Shown: positions 26,338 through 35,276, numbered from the stretch's first letter. The stretch is DNA of 64,000 bases from a bacterium UBP4_UBA6127 (GCA_002428325.1 DIVR01000037.1:1-64000), one strand, 5' to 3'. The notes: generated by a model not told the origin, from the sequence alone. Made by a program: numbers and translations.

Positions 26338-27348
26338 ATGAAAATACTGGTAACCGGCGCCGCCGGATTCATTGGATTCCATACCTCCCTCAAACTCCTG
26401 GAGCGAGGGGACGAAGTGATTGGTCTGGATAATCTGAATGATTATTATGACCCGGAATTAAAAAAGGCCCGATTAAATCAATTGAAACCTTTTTCTGGGT
26501 TCCATTTTATCAGGGGAGACCTATCCGACCGGGAAGGTCTGGCTGAACTCTTTAGCGCCCAATCCCCGCAACGGGTCATTAACCTGGCCGCTCAGGCAGG
26601 AGTCCGGTATTCTATCCAAAATCCTTATGCCTATGTAGAATCCAACCTGGTTGGATTTATTAATATTCTGGAAGAATGCAGGCATCATCGGGTGGAACAC
26701 CTGGTCTATGCCTCTTCCAGTTCAGTCTATGGCGCTAACAAAAAACAGCCCTTCAGCACATCAGATAGTGTGGATCATCCGGTCAGCCTGTATGCCGCCA
26801 CCAAGAAAGCCAATGAATTGATGGCCCACACCTATAGTCATTTATATGGTTTACCCACAACAGGATTAAGGTTTTTTACCGTTTATGGCCCCTGGGGCAG
26901 GCCCGATATGGCTTTATTTAAGTTTACCAAGGCTATACTTGAAGGCAACCCTATAGATGTCTATAACCATGGGAAAATGAAGCGGGATTTCACCTACATT
27001 GATGATATCGTGGAAGGGGTTATTCGAACCCTGGATAATATCCCCCAAGCCCACCCGGACCTGAATGAAAAAGAAACTCTTTCCCCGGCTATCAGTTCTG
27101 CCCCCTATCGGGTGTATAATATTGGGAATCAAGAACCTGTAAACTTGTTATACTTCATCGAGATTCTGGAGAATACCCTTGGTAAAAAAGCAGAAAAAAA
27201 TCTGCTTCCCCTTCAAATGGGTGATGTCCCCGAGACTTTTGCTGACGTGGAGGATTTAATCCATGAGGTTGGTTTTAAACCTTCCACTTCCATAGAAACA
27301 GGCATCCGGAATTTTGTTGATTGGTACAGGAAATATTATCAGATATAA
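26338..27348 (+). CDS. UDP-glucuronate 4-epimerase
   Basis: This 336-residue extended SDR epimerase has G-A-A-G-F-I-G at the NAD site, L-D-N-L-N-D-Y-Y-D (the family's typical loop), S-S-S-S-V-Y-G, the pair Y-A-A-T-K near residues 150-154, and 'F-T-V-Y-G-P-W-G-R-P-D-M-A-L-F-K-F'. The last motif is the hallmark of UDP-glucuronate 4-epimerases, which make UDP-galacturonate. Length matches the family. An AAGGAG site precedes the ATG. It lies 10 bases before the nucleotide-sugar dehydrogenase, so acidic sugar donors are made from one unit. No UDP-glucose 6-dehydrogenase producing its substrate was identified in the window. Confidence 0.9.
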   Translation: MKILVTGAAGFIGFHTSLKLLERGDEVIGLDNLNDYYDPELKKARLNQLKPFSGFHFIRGDLSDREGLAELFSAQSPQRVINLAAQAGVRYSIQNPYAYVESNLVGFINILEECRHHRVEHLVYASSSSVYGANKKQPFSTSDSVDHPVSLYAATKKANELMAHTYSHLYGLPTTGLRFFTVYGPWGRPDMALFKFTKAILEGNPIDVYNHGKMKRDFTYIDDIVEGVIRTLDNIPQAHPDLNEKETLSPAISSAPYRVYNIGNQEPVNLLYFIEILENTLGKKAEKNLLPLQMGDVPETFADVEDLIHEVGFKPSTSIETGIRNFVDWYRKYYQI

Positions 27349-27358
27349 GGATTATGAA

Positions 27359-28642
27359 ATGAAAGATACGATTGCCGTCATTGGTTTAGGTTATGTGGGC
27401 CTTCCGGTAGCCCTGGCGTTTGCCAAAGAATTTCCCGGGACCCTTGGTTTTGATGTAAACACAAAAAGGATAAGTGAACTGACTCAGGGAATTGACCGAA
27501 CCGGGGAGACATCCAGAGATGAACTCCTCCAATCCTCCATCCAATGGAGTTGCAATAAAGAAGACCTTAAAAAAGCCACTTTTTTTGTCATTGCAGTCCC
27601 TACTCCGGTAGAACAATCCAAACAGCCGGATCTGGGTCCCTTAGCAAGAGCCTCTGAAACCGTAGGACAGGTTCTCCAAAAAGGGTCAGTAGTAGTATAT
27701 GAATCAACTGTTTATCCGGGTGTAACAGAAGAAATCTGCGGACCTATCCTGGAAAAACATTCCGGCCTGAAACAAGGCATTGATTTTAAACTGGGTTATT
27801 CCCCGGAGAGAATCAATCCGGGGGATAAGGAACATACTCTTACCAAAATCACAAAAGTTGTCTCTGGTGAAGATCCTGAGACCCTGGAGAGGGTTGCAAG
27901 GACCTATGGGGCTATTATTAAAGCCGGTATCCATAAGGCACCTTCCATTAAAGTCGCTGAAGCTGCTAAAGTCATTGAAAATACCCAGAGAGATTTGAAT
28001 ATCGCCCTGATGAATGAGCTTTCCAAAATATTTGACCTTATGGGCATCAGAACCCGGGATGTTCTGGAAGCTGCTGGAACTAAATGGAACTTTCTCAAGT
28101 TTTCACCTGGATTAGTGGGGGGGCATTGTATAGGAGTGGACCCCTATTACCTGACCACGAAGGCTGAACAGCTGGGATACCACCCGGAAGTCATCCTGGC
28201 CGGCCGGAAAATCAATGATGGCATGGGAAAATTTATCGCTGAGAAAATGGTTAAATTACTCATTCGCGCTGATGGAATTTCTGTCTGCCGGGCTAAAATC
28301 GGGATTCTGGGCCTGACCTTCAAGGAAAATGTATCCGACCTTCGTAACAGCCGAGTTCCTGACATTATCCATGAATTACAGGAATACGGGATTACTCCTC
28401 TGGTACATGATTGTTTTGCAACCGCTGAAGAGGCCCATAAAGAGTATGGCGTTACTTTAGCTTCCCTGGATGATTTTAATAATCTGGATGGATTGATTCT
28501 TGCGGTCCCCCATCAGCCTTACCTGGAGATGGGAATGGATTCCCTCTATCAAAAACTCTCATCCTCAGGGGTTTTAATCGATGTAAAATCGGTTCTTACC
28601 CCCAACCAGATTAAAAAAGGCATTCACTATTTTTCCTTGTAA
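27359..28642 (+). CDS. UDP-N-acetylhexosamine 6-dehydrogenase, WbpO/TviB-like
   Basis: This 427-residue dehydrogenase has G-L-G-Y-V-G-L-P at the NAD site, 'A-V-P-T-P', 'Y-S-P-E-R-I-N-P-G-D' and the catalytic cysteine in G-G-H-C257-I-G-V-D-P-Y-Y. The 'S-P-E-R-I-N-P-G-D' and 'H-C-I-G-V-D-P-Y' forms are typical of the WbpO/TviB/VipA group that oxidises UDP-GlcNAc or UDP-GalNAc, rather than UDP-glucose dehydrogenases. I start at the ATG at 27359, which has an AAGG site and removes overlap with the epimerase. With the WbpP-like epimerase it would provide UDP-GalNAcA. The exact substrate is inferred. Confidence 0.87.
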   Translation: MKDTIAVIGLGYVGLPVALAFAKEFPGTLGFDVNTKRISELTQGIDRTGETSRDELLQSSIQWSCNKEDLKKATFFVIAVPTPVEQSKQPDLGPLARASETVGQVLQKGSVVVYESTVYPGVTEEICGPILEKHSGLKQGIDFKLGYSPERINPGDKEHTLTKITKVVSGEDPETLERVARTYGAIIKAGIHKAPSIKVAEAAKVIENTQRDLNIALMNELSKIFDLMGIRTRDVLEAAGTKWNFLKFSPGLVGGHCIGVDPYYLTTKAEQLGYHPEVILAGRKINDGMGKFIAEKMVKLLIRADGISVCRAKIGILGLTFKENVSDLRNSRVPDIIHELQEYGITPLVHDCFATAEEAHKEYGVTLASLDDFNNLDGLILAVPHQPYLEMGMDSLYQKLSSSGVLIDVKSVLTPNQIKKGIHYFSL

Positions 28643-28735
28643 TGTAATCCACTACTGTCCAATAAAAATAAAGGATAAAAAGAAGCCGTCCAGACTTGAG
28701 CTGATCAGTGCTTTGAATTCTTAACATACAAAAAG

Positions 28736-28843
28736 CTAATTCACCCAACGGATTTCCACGATACCTCTATTCGGACTGTCTTTAGGTCTTTCCGGAAGCT
28801 TTTCGCCGGGTTTAACCTGAAAACTATTTCTTACTTCAATACG
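28736..28843 (-). pseudogene. Possible gene remnant (protein-like tail without a start)
   Basis: In the 264-base gap between the dehydrogenase and the propeller gene, a minus-strand frame of about 35 codons reads like the end of a protein: I-E-V-R-N-S-F-Q-V-K-P-G-E-K then L-P-E-R-P-K-D, ending V-E-I-R-W-V-N. A stop precedes it and it has no start codon, so if it was coding it is a decayed C-terminus. Family unknown; chance composition cannot be excluded. Confidence 0.25.
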
Positions 28844-28906
28844 TTATGCCAGAACCCTCCATGTATCGCTATACTGCATGCAGACTGAGGCTGAGGGGGT
28901 AAATTT

Positions 28907-30094
28907 TTACCGGGAGATAGGAATTTCCATAGAAAATATTTGATTTCTGGAGAAAAATCGGCTGGATTTACACAGAAGAGTCGCATTGCTGCGGGTGTAA
29001 TCTTGGATTCCTTCCAAGATATTAATTCCCCAGGGAGAGATGATTTTTTCACCCCTAATAACCCCATTCAAATCCATGCTTAACAGCAGAATCCGATTCT
29101 GGGAATTACAGGCAAGGAGAAAACTTCCATCTTCACTGGAATAAGCTGCTTTTAAATTTTCAAAATCGGGTAATTGGGGCTTTTTCTTCCAAACTACTTG
29201 CCCTTCATTATCCACCTTAAAAACCAGAAGATTCCGCATACCGGGCCGGAGAGATTTGCATCCCCCCATAACCAGGTATCCTCCATCAGGACAAGATTTC
29301 AGGGAATAAGACTCACTGATTTCTCCCGGAAAATAGGTTTTTTCCCAAAGTGTATCACCTTGTTTGTTAAATTTTACCAGCCAGGCATTCCAGATTCCCG
29401 TATCTTTATCAGTCCGGGACCCAGCCATCAGAAAGGTTCCATCTGAATTAGTTATCAGATTGCTGGATTCATCGATTCCTCTGTCCCCGATGACCTTTTC
29501 CCAGTTTTTTTCACCCTGGGCATCCAGTTTAAAAATCCAGGCTTCCTGGTTTCCATCTCCGGTAACCCGGGTGTTCCCAGCGCAATAGAACCCCCCATCC
29601 CCGGAGGGTTGAATAGCTGAAATATGATTTTTAAAATAATGGGGAAACATCTTTTTCCAAAGCATCTTCCCATCAGGACTGAATTTATAAACAATTCCAT
29701 TATAGAGATTTCCACCCGCAGGCATTAAAGAGCCTACCAGAAAAATACTCTGGTCCGGCATATGGTATACATTCTGGAATTCAGCCTTCCCTCCCAGAGT
29801 ATATTCCCTTTCCCATTCTACCTTACCCAGTTTATTGGATTTAGCCAGGATAATCACATCTCCCGCCAGACCCGAATTCGATAAGAGCCCGGCAGAAAGG
29901 TATCCATTTCGGATATAACCAACCGATACGATTTCCCGAATATTCTCCGCCATTGAAATTCTACGGGTTAATTGAGATACATTGCTGCCCTCTATGGAAT
30001 TAATGGCATAAATTGAAATCCCCATCACCAGCAGGATTCCAATACAAACCAGCCAAATATAATTTTTCAGGACATATCTCAACTGTTCTTTCAT
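28907..30094 (-). CDS. Membrane-anchored beta-propeller-like protein of unknown function
   Basis: This 395-residue protein has one N-terminal membrane segment (about residues 10-30) and then about seven repeats of 45-50 residues. Each has the plan 'D-G-G-F/Y-x-x-A-G-x(10)-x-W-L-x-K-F/L-x-x-x-G-x-x-x-W-E-K'. This resembles PQQ-type or delta-60-type propeller blades seen in surface-exposed proteins. No enzymatic motif is visible. The ATG at 30094 was preferred to a TTG 8 codons earlier. It faces the rightward sugar-transferase gene across a 390-base AT-rich gap. A role as polysaccharide-binding or scaffold protein is only a guess from location. Confidence 0.7.
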   Translation of the reverse strand: MKEQLRYVLKNYIWLVCIGILLVMGISIYAINSIEGSNVSQLTRRISMAENIREIVSVGYIRNGYLSAGLLSNSGLAGDVIILAKSNKLGKVEWEREYTLGGKAEFQNVYHMPDQSIFLVGSLMPAGGNLYNGIVYKFSPDGKMLWKKMFPHYFKNHISAIQPSGDGGFYCAGNTRVTGDGNQEAWIFKLDAQGEKNWEKVIGDRGIDESSNLITNSDGTFLMAGSRTDKDTGIWNAWLVKFNKQGDTLWEKTYFPGEISESYSLKSCPDGGYLVMGGCKSLRPGMRNLLVFKVDNEGQVVWKKKPQLPDFENLKAAYSSEDGSFLLACNSQNRILLLSMDLNGVIRGEKIISPWGINILEGIQDYTRSNATLLCKSSRFFSRNQIFSMEIPISR

Positions 30095-30118
30095 ATTCTT
30101 AATATATAAACTCCACAA

Positions 30119-30484
30119 AAAAAAGAATTTTTCTCAGCAAACAAGAATCCCGAGAATATAATGGATAATATTATACTCTATTTTCAGCTTTTCATCAATT
30201 ATTAGCGTATTATAAACACTTATATTTCATAAAGTTACATGTTTTTAACCAATCAAGACCACCTTTTCTCATATAGACCTGACTTGGATAAAAAATCCTT
30301 ATTTCTCCCTTTAACTGATATATAAATCCCCTTAATTTTCCAATAAATCCAAGCAGGTTTTTATCTGAATATACAAGCCAGCTGGTTTTTATTTAATAAA
30401 GCTCTTCGACTTAGGGTATAATTTTTTTGCATTTGATACTCTATATCTCATGCCAAATAAAGAAGTTAAGCGGTAATAGATAAC
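30119..30484. other. AT-rich divergent intergenic region
   Basis: This is the gap between the leftward propeller gene and the rightward sugar transferase. It has no open frame I would defend. A TATAAT lies at 30417-30422 with only a poor -35 partner, so it is a weak rightward promoter candidate. The 246-base gap after the sugar transferase (31883-32128) is also empty apart from an imperfect dyad TTGTCCTAT/ATAGGGACAA at 32041-32061. Confidence 0.5.
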
Positions 30485-31882
30485 ATGCTCAGAGGAATAC
30501 TCAAACATATCAGTTTTCTTTGCTTGGACGGGATAGGCATTATTGCCAGCCTGATTCTGGCCTTATTAACAAAATTTGGGACCTCGGTTCCCCAGGAGAA
30601 CCTGATTCTCTTTGTTGATTTTTTCTATTTTCTGGTTTTTTTCCATTTAGTATTTTTCACCTTCACCGGGATGTATCGGTTTCGCCAATTAAGTTCCTAT
30701 GTAGATATTTTGTATCGATGCATCTGGGTGGAGACATTTACCAGCATTTTACTAACCCTGAGTTTTCTATTTATTCATACCTACTATCGGCCAGATATTA
30801 ATACTTCCCGGGAAGTAATGTTCCGGTTCGGGTTTTTTACATTAATTTTTGTCTGTTTCTGGCGTTGGGCTTATCACTGGTTCAGAATCAAACGAGGTAA
30901 GCTGATTAACCGGATTCTGGTGATTGGTATTCCCGAAGAATCCATCATGCTTTCCAAAACCCTTCATACCTATGCCCAGATGGGACATCGGGTAATGGGT
31001 TTTATTTTTCCGGGGCAATTGGATAAAACACTCCCCCCAACAGACATCCAGAAAAATCAATTTGCCGTCGTGGGGGACCTGGACTCCCTGGTCGATTATG
31101 TACAGGAACACCAGGTGCAGGATATTATTCTGGCCTCCCATCTTCCCTCAGGAGAATTATTAAGTATCATTGATAAATGCCAGCAGACAGGATGCACCCT
31201 CTGGGCCTATCCCAGCCTTTATGAAGTCATGATTGGCCGATTGCAAATCCAGGAAATTGCCGGTATCCCCTTGATTGAAATCAACCCTTCTCCCCTGGAA
31301 AGCTGGTATGGATTTCTCAAACGAAGCATGGACATTTTGGCAGCCTCCATTGGTTGTGTGATGGCTATTCCCATCCTGATGGTGGTCATTCCCTTAATCA
31401 AATCCGATTCACCCGGCCCTGTTTTTTATAGCCAGCAACGGTTAGGGAAAAATGGAAAAGTTTTTCGGCTGACAAAATTCCGGACCATGCGTCAAGATGC
31501 AGAAAAGCTGACGGGAGCTGTCCTGGCCCAGGAAAATGATCCACGAATTACCCGGGTAGGCCGATTCATGCGAAAAACCCGATTAGATGAGATTCCCCAA
31601 CTATGGAATGTTTTAATCGGAGATATGAGCCTGGTGGGACCTCGCCCGGAACGGCCTGAATTAATGAAAAAATTCTCCGTTACTTCACCCCATTTTCATC
31701 GGCGGCTAGCTGTCCGACCGGGACTGACCGGGTTAGCCCAAATCCAGGGACGTTATGATTTGGATATTGAGAGCAAGCTTCGTTATGACATGGCTTATAT
31801 CTATAATGTAAATTTTCTATTAGACCTTAAAATCCTATTTGCGACTATTAAAGTGGTTTTCACCGGCAAAGGGGCTATGTAA
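30485..31882 (+). CDS. Undecaprenyl-phosphate sugar phosphotransferase, WcaJ/CpsE-like
   Basis: This 465-residue protein has four to five N-terminal membrane segments (residues 1-135), a central nucleotide-binding-like domain (about 140-250), one further hydrophobic segment and a C-terminal bacterial sugar transferase domain. The latter shows K-R-S-M-D-I, 'G-P-V-F-Y-S-Q-Q-R-L-G-K-N-G-K', 'K-F-R-T-M', 'R-x-G-R-F-M-R-K-T-R-L-D-E-I-P-Q', 'D-M-S-L-V-G-P-R-P' and 'R-P-G-L-T-G'. It should start the repeat unit by moving a sugar-1-phosphate to undecaprenyl phosphate at the inner membrane. It is the only initiating transferase seen here. Confidence 0.93.
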   Translation: MLRGILKHISFLCLDGIGIIASLILALLTKFGTSVPQENLILFVDFFYFLVFFHLVFFTFTGMYRFRQLSSYVDILYRCIWVETFTSILLTLSFLFIHTYYRPDINTSREVMFRFGFFTLIFVCFWRWAYHWFRIKRGKLINRILVIGIPEESIMLSKTLHTYAQMGHRVMGFIFPGQLDKTLPPTDIQKNQFAVVGDLDSLVDYVQEHQVQDIILASHLPSGELLSIIDKCQQTGCTLWAYPSLYEVMIGRLQIQEIAGIPLIEINPSPLESWYGFLKRSMDILAASIGCVMAIPILMVVIPLIKSDSPGPVFYSQQRLGKNGKVFRLTKFRTMRQDAEKLTGAVLAQENDPRITRVGRFMRKTRLDEIPQLWNVLIGDMSLVGPRPERPELMKKFSVTSPHFHRRLAVRPGLTGLAQIQGRYDLDIESKLRYDMAYIYNVNFLLDLKILFATIKVVFTGKGAM

Positions 31883-32128
31883 GGAATTTATTTTCCTTTC
31901 TAGTTCTCTGTTTTTCTTTTTTTCTGAAAGCCAAAAAGCCTGTCTATCTTACCCTGACTTTTTTTAGATTTTATCCGTTTTTTACCAAAGCCGTCTTTCC
32001 ATTTATCAACTTCTCCGATAGGCCAAAACGCCCGCTTATCTTGTCCTATAGAATAGGGACAAATTTATTAAAAAGAATTAATTACTCTCACGGAAAGATT
32101 TTCTGTAAAATAAACAGTAAATTCACTT

Positions 32129-34078
32129 ATGGAAAAAGATACCCAACAAATACCTCATCCCATCATTACCGGGGGAAGCAGAATATTTTTGTTTACCGAT
32201 ATCCTACTGCTGGCCTTTTCCCTGTTATTCAGTTATTTACTGACCCATGATTTTTCACCTTCACAGGAAGCCATTGACCAGTTCATTCATATTCTGCCGT
32301 TCTTTTTAGTGATACAGATATTCTTTTTCTTTCTGTTGGGTGTTTACCGAAGCCTCTGGCGGTATTCAGGCCCCAGTGATCTGCTGCTTCTGCTGCAGGG
32401 GATTTTCTTTAATCTGGCTTTCTGGAGTTTGGCAGAGATTGGATTAAGAACCTACCTGGTTTCGCCCCGGTTAATTGAACTTTTTAACGCCGGGATGGCC
32501 GGGAGCACCCGAATTTTATTCATTGGCTATACCCCGGATCAATTGATGGTGCCTTATTCAGTGGTTGTCCTGAATGCTATTTTAGGATTTTTATTGACCG
32601 GTGGGACTCGTATGTTGGGACGGGTATGGGTAGAAATGAAACGCCGGGAAGAAACCCCCAATCCTAAACGGCTGCTGATAATAGGAGCCGGCAACCATAG
32701 TGAAGGAGCCCTCCGAGAATTAAAACGAAACCCTTCCCTCCCCTTCCAGCCGGTCGGTATTATCTCGGAAATCCCCAATCGAACCGGATTAAAAATTCAT
32801 GGGGTAAAAATACTGGGAGAGATCCAGGATATCCCTTCGATTCTGGAAAGAGTCAAAGCAGACGAAATCCTCATTGCCCTTCCTTCCCATTCCGGAAAGC
32901 TGATTCGGGATATCATCCGATTGACCGAACCCTTTACAGTTAAAATCAGGACATTGCCTGCCATGGAAGATTTTCTGGAAGGAAAAATCAAAATCAATCA
33001 ATTCCCGGAAATCAAACCCGAAGACCTTCTGGGAAGAGAACAGGTCGATATTGATACCCGGGCTATTTCGGCTTATTTGGAAAATAAAACCGTTCTTATA
33101 ACCGGCGCAGGGGGTTCTATCGGCTCCGAATTATGCCGGCAAATCAGCAGTTTTAATCCCGCCAGGCTGGTTCTCCTGGGAGGAGGAGAAAACAGTATTT
33201 ATGAAATTGAAATTGAGCTAAATCACCGCTTCCCCGGATTACAGACCCTCCCGGTCATATGCAATATCCAGGATAAAATCAGATTAAACCAGATATTCGA
33301 TAAATATCAGCCCGATGTGGTTTTCCATGCGGCTGCCCATAAACACGTCCCCATGATGGAACTAAACCCGGGGGAAGCTATCAAAAATAATATCGTTGGC
33401 ACCATTAATGTGGCAGAAGCCGCTCAGGCCGCCGGGACTCAACGTTTTATTTTCATCTCAACCGATAAAGCCATCAGCCCTGCCAATGTAATGGGAGCCT
33501 CTAAACGGGCCGCCGAATTGGCTATTGAATCTCTATCCCAAAAAAGCCAGACCCTTTTTGCGATTGTTCGTTTTGGGAATGTCCTGGGAAGCCGGGGAAG
33601 CGCTATCCCTCTTTTCCAGCGGCAGATTCTCTGGGGAGGCCCCATCACCGTCACTCACCCGGAAGCAACCCGATTTTTCATGAGCATTCCGGAAGCCGTT
33701 AAGCTGGTCATCCAAACCGGGTCTATGGCTGATAAGGGGGGTATTTATTCCCTGGATATGGGGGAGCCGGTCATTATTTCTGAAATTGCCAGGAACCTGG
33801 TTTCAATGGCTGGACTGGAACCGGATTCGGATATTGAAATCCGCTATACAGGATTGCGTCCCGGTGAAAAATTAGTCGAGGAATCCGTTACCGCTGGCGA
33901 GGGTATCCTTCCGACTCCGTATCCCGGAATATACCAACTTTCCACAGATGCTGTGGATGGAATCCAATTTTTAAAAAAAGTGGATGAATTAAAAGCTTGG
34001 ATTCAAACCGAACATACAGCCGCTGAGACATTGCAAAAAATCCAAACGCTTATTGAATTGGGAGTTCACCACCCATAA
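32129..34078 (+). CDS. UDP-HexNAc 4,6-dehydratase, WbpM/CapD/PglF-like membrane protein
   Basis: This 649-residue protein has four N-terminal membrane segments (about residues 20-170), a first Rossmann-like domain (I-I-G-A-G-N-H, about 185-300) and a second SDR domain with V-L-I-T-G-A-G-G-S-I-G-S-E. Its active-site pair is Met-x3-Lys (M-G-A-S-K) in 'S-T-D-K-A-I-S-P-A-N-V-M-G', the altered triad typical of WbpM. It should make the 4-keto-6-deoxy D-sugar precursor of QuiNAc, FucNAc or bacillosamine-type residues. With CapE this gives two 4,6-dehydratases, one of each configuration. No ribosome binding site is visible before the ATG, so the start may be imprecise. Confidence 0.9.
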   Translation: MEKDTQQIPHPIITGGSRIFLFTDILLLAFSLLFSYLLTHDFSPSQEAIDQFIHILPFFLVIQIFFFFLLGVYRSLWRYSGPSDLLLLLQGIFFNLAFWSLAEIGLRTYLVSPRLIELFNAGMAGSTRILFIGYTPDQLMVPYSVVVLNAILGFLLTGGTRMLGRVWVEMKRREETPNPKRLLIIGAGNHSEGALRELKRNPSLPFQPVGIISEIPNRTGLKIHGVKILGEIQDIPSILERVKADEILIALPSHSGKLIRDIIRLTEPFTVKIRTLPAMEDFLEGKIKINQFPEIKPEDLLGREQVDIDTRAISAYLENKTVLITGAGGSIGSELCRQISSFNPARLVLLGGGENSIYEIEIELNHRFPGLQTLPVICNIQDKIRLNQIFDKYQPDVVFHAAAHKHVPMMELNPGEAIKNNIVGTINVAEAAQAAGTQRFIFISTDKAISPANVMGASKRAAELAIESLSQKSQTLFAIVRFGNVLGSRGSAIPLFQRQILWGGPITVTHPEATRFFMSIPEAVKLVIQTGSMADKGGIYSLDMGEPVIISEIARNLVSMAGLEPDSDIEIRYTGLRPGEKLVEESVTAGEGILPTPYPGIYQLSTDAVDGIQFLKKVDELKAWIQTEHTAAETLQKIQTLIELGVHHP

Positions 34079-34103
34079 GATTTCCCCTTAGAACAGGGTC
34101 TTT

Positions 34104-34466
34104 TTATTTTATTGTCGAAAAACTCTCCAAGGTAACCCCAAGAAAAGTCCCCTCTTTAAACTGATAGATAATCCCCATTTTTGATCCATTATCAGAAATC
34201 CAAAACTATAATCTCCGCCATCCTGGTTTCTCCCAAAGCCCTGATACTCTTTAGCAAAACCAATTCAACTTCAATCTTTGGGTTCCATAGTCTCAATATA
34301 CCCCCAGTAGAATATGACTTTTTTTTCCCGCAAGTCATAACAGGAAAAGCTCTTGTTCTCTTTTACTTTCCTCAATCGAGTTATCTCTGCCCAGGGTTTT
34401 ATAGGCTACCTGAAATGGATTGGTGGAAATATAGAGGATAGGATATTGAGACAGTCTGAGGGATAT
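34104..34466 (-). pseudogene. Probable frameshifted gene remnant beside tRNA-Cys
   Basis: Four protein-like pieces lie in order on the minus strand in different frames. Upstream piece: L-S-Q-Y-P-I-L-Y-I-S-T-N-P-F-Q-V-A-Y-K, with T-L-G-R-D-N-S following. Then S-F-S-C-Y-D-L-R-E-K-K-V-I-F-Y-W-G-Y-I-E, then G-F-A-K-E-Y-Q-G-F-G-R-N-Q-D-G-G-D-Y, and finally S-D-N-G-S-K-M-G-I-I-Y-Q-F-K-E-G-T-F, which runs to a TAA at 34104. Each break would need only a short indel. No start or ribosome binding site is visible. I do not recognise the family. The same 435-base gap has a rightward 86-codon frame that I consider spurious. Confidence 0.4.
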
Positions 34467-34515
34467 TTATCGATTTTTTTGATAGTAGGAAAAGAATAAA
34501 TAAATAGGGGCAAAT

Positions 34516-34591
34516 TGGAGGCGGCTTTCGGAGTCGAACCGAACAATAGAGGTTTTGCAGACCTCCGCCTTAACCGCTTGGCTAAGCCGCC
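34516..34591 (-). tRNA. tRNA-Cys (GCA anticodon)
   Basis: The 76-base gene folds as a complete cloverleaf: acceptor GGCGGCT/AGCCGCC, D arm, anticodon stem GAGGT/ACCTC with loop CTGCAAA (anticodon GCA), variable loop, T stem TTCGG/CCGAA with TTCGACT loop, discriminator U as expected for cysteine, and an encoded CCA end. Confidence 0.96.
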
Positions 34592-34680
34592 TTTAGTGAA
34601 TCATTTAGAGTATTTTATCTTATTTCAAAAGGGTTCTCAGTGTCAACCGCAAACTCATACAGAAAAGGGGATAATCCAAA

Positions 34681-34713
34681 GAGGGTTGGAACATCATCGC
34701 TGTTCCAACCCTC
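34681..34713 (-). terminator. Hairpin after the small proline-rich protein gene
   Basis: A perfect 12-bp stem, GAGGGTTGGAAC with GTTCCAACCCTC, and a 9-base loop lie 24 bases past the stop codon. On the minus strand only TTT follows, so termination would be weak or depend on the strong stem. Confidence 0.6.
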
Positions 34714-34737
34714 GTAAAATCAAATTAAGTACAAGGA

Positions 34738-34998
34738 TTACTGACCAGATCCTTCAGCAGGAGCTGGCTCTGTGGGTGCTGGTTCAGCGGGAGCCGCTGG
34801 TTCTGCGGGCGGTTGTCCCTCTGCAGGCTGTCCCGGAGCGCCTGGCTCAGCCGGAGGCATCATCATCATATCCTGTCCGGGCTGTGATGCCGGCGGAGGA
34901 CTGGAGAAATAGCCCAGTTTCTTCATCTGGTTATAGAAAAGGTACACAGCACCGGCCACAATTATGATAGCAATAATGGCTGTTAAAGCCTTTTTCAT
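34738..34998 (-). CDS. Small membrane-anchored Pro/Ala/Glu-rich protein
   Basis: This 86-residue protein has one N-terminal membrane segment (about residues 5-24), a short basic stretch (Q-M-K-K-L-G-Y), then a low-complexity tail rich in Pro, Ala, Glu and Gly with repeats of the form P-A-E-P. A strong GGGGGGAAGA ribosome binding region precedes the ATG and a stable hairpin follows, so it is probably a genuine single gene. Such tails often span the periplasm or cell wall as flexible linkers. Function unknown. Confidence 0.7.
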   Translation of the reverse strand: MKKALTAIIAIIIVAGAVYLFYNQMKKLGYFSSPPPASQPGQDMMMMPPAEPGAPGQPAEGQPPAEPAAPAEPAPTEPAPAEGSGQ

Positions 34999-35205
34999 TC
35001 TTTCTTCCCCCCTCTCTTCAAAACGTGGGAATTGTAAATTGATTAAATTAAAGCTTTTCTAACAATATGGTAAGCATACAATAGCCCTTAAATAAAAAGC
35101 AAGTGAATTTGAGTTCCAACTTAGGCTTAAGAATCCAAAATCCAGGAAACCCACCTTTTCTCATTTCTAAAAACAGTTTCTGGCAGCCCTTAGCTAAGAG
35201 CTCTC

Positions 35206-35234
35206 TTGACAAGGTTTCAGCCCAATGAGAGAAT
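35206..35234 (+). promoter_or_regulatory. Candidate sigma-70-type promoter for the cytidylate-kinase-like gene
   Basis: TTGACA at 35206-35211, 17 bases, then GAGAAT at 35229-35234, which is a weak -10. It lies 43 bases before the start codon and is correctly oriented. Confidence 0.4.
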
Positions 35235-35276
35235 GAGGACAGCAGCTGAGATAAAGGCTTCGTTGAGGAGGTTTCT

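Noticed and set aside
31900..32061. Loose direct repeat GCCAAAAAGCCTGTCTATCTT / GCCAAAACGCCCGCTTATCTT
   Set aside because: Several mismatches and no accompanying signal; not strong enough to call a repeat element.
34181..34441. Rightward 86-codon frame upstream of tRNA-Cys
   Set aside because: No ribosome binding site and odd composition; the opposite strand reads better as a decayed gene.
34515..34967. Rightward frame across tRNA-Cys and the Pro-rich gene
   Set aside because: It would translate through a tRNA and antisense of a low-complexity tail.
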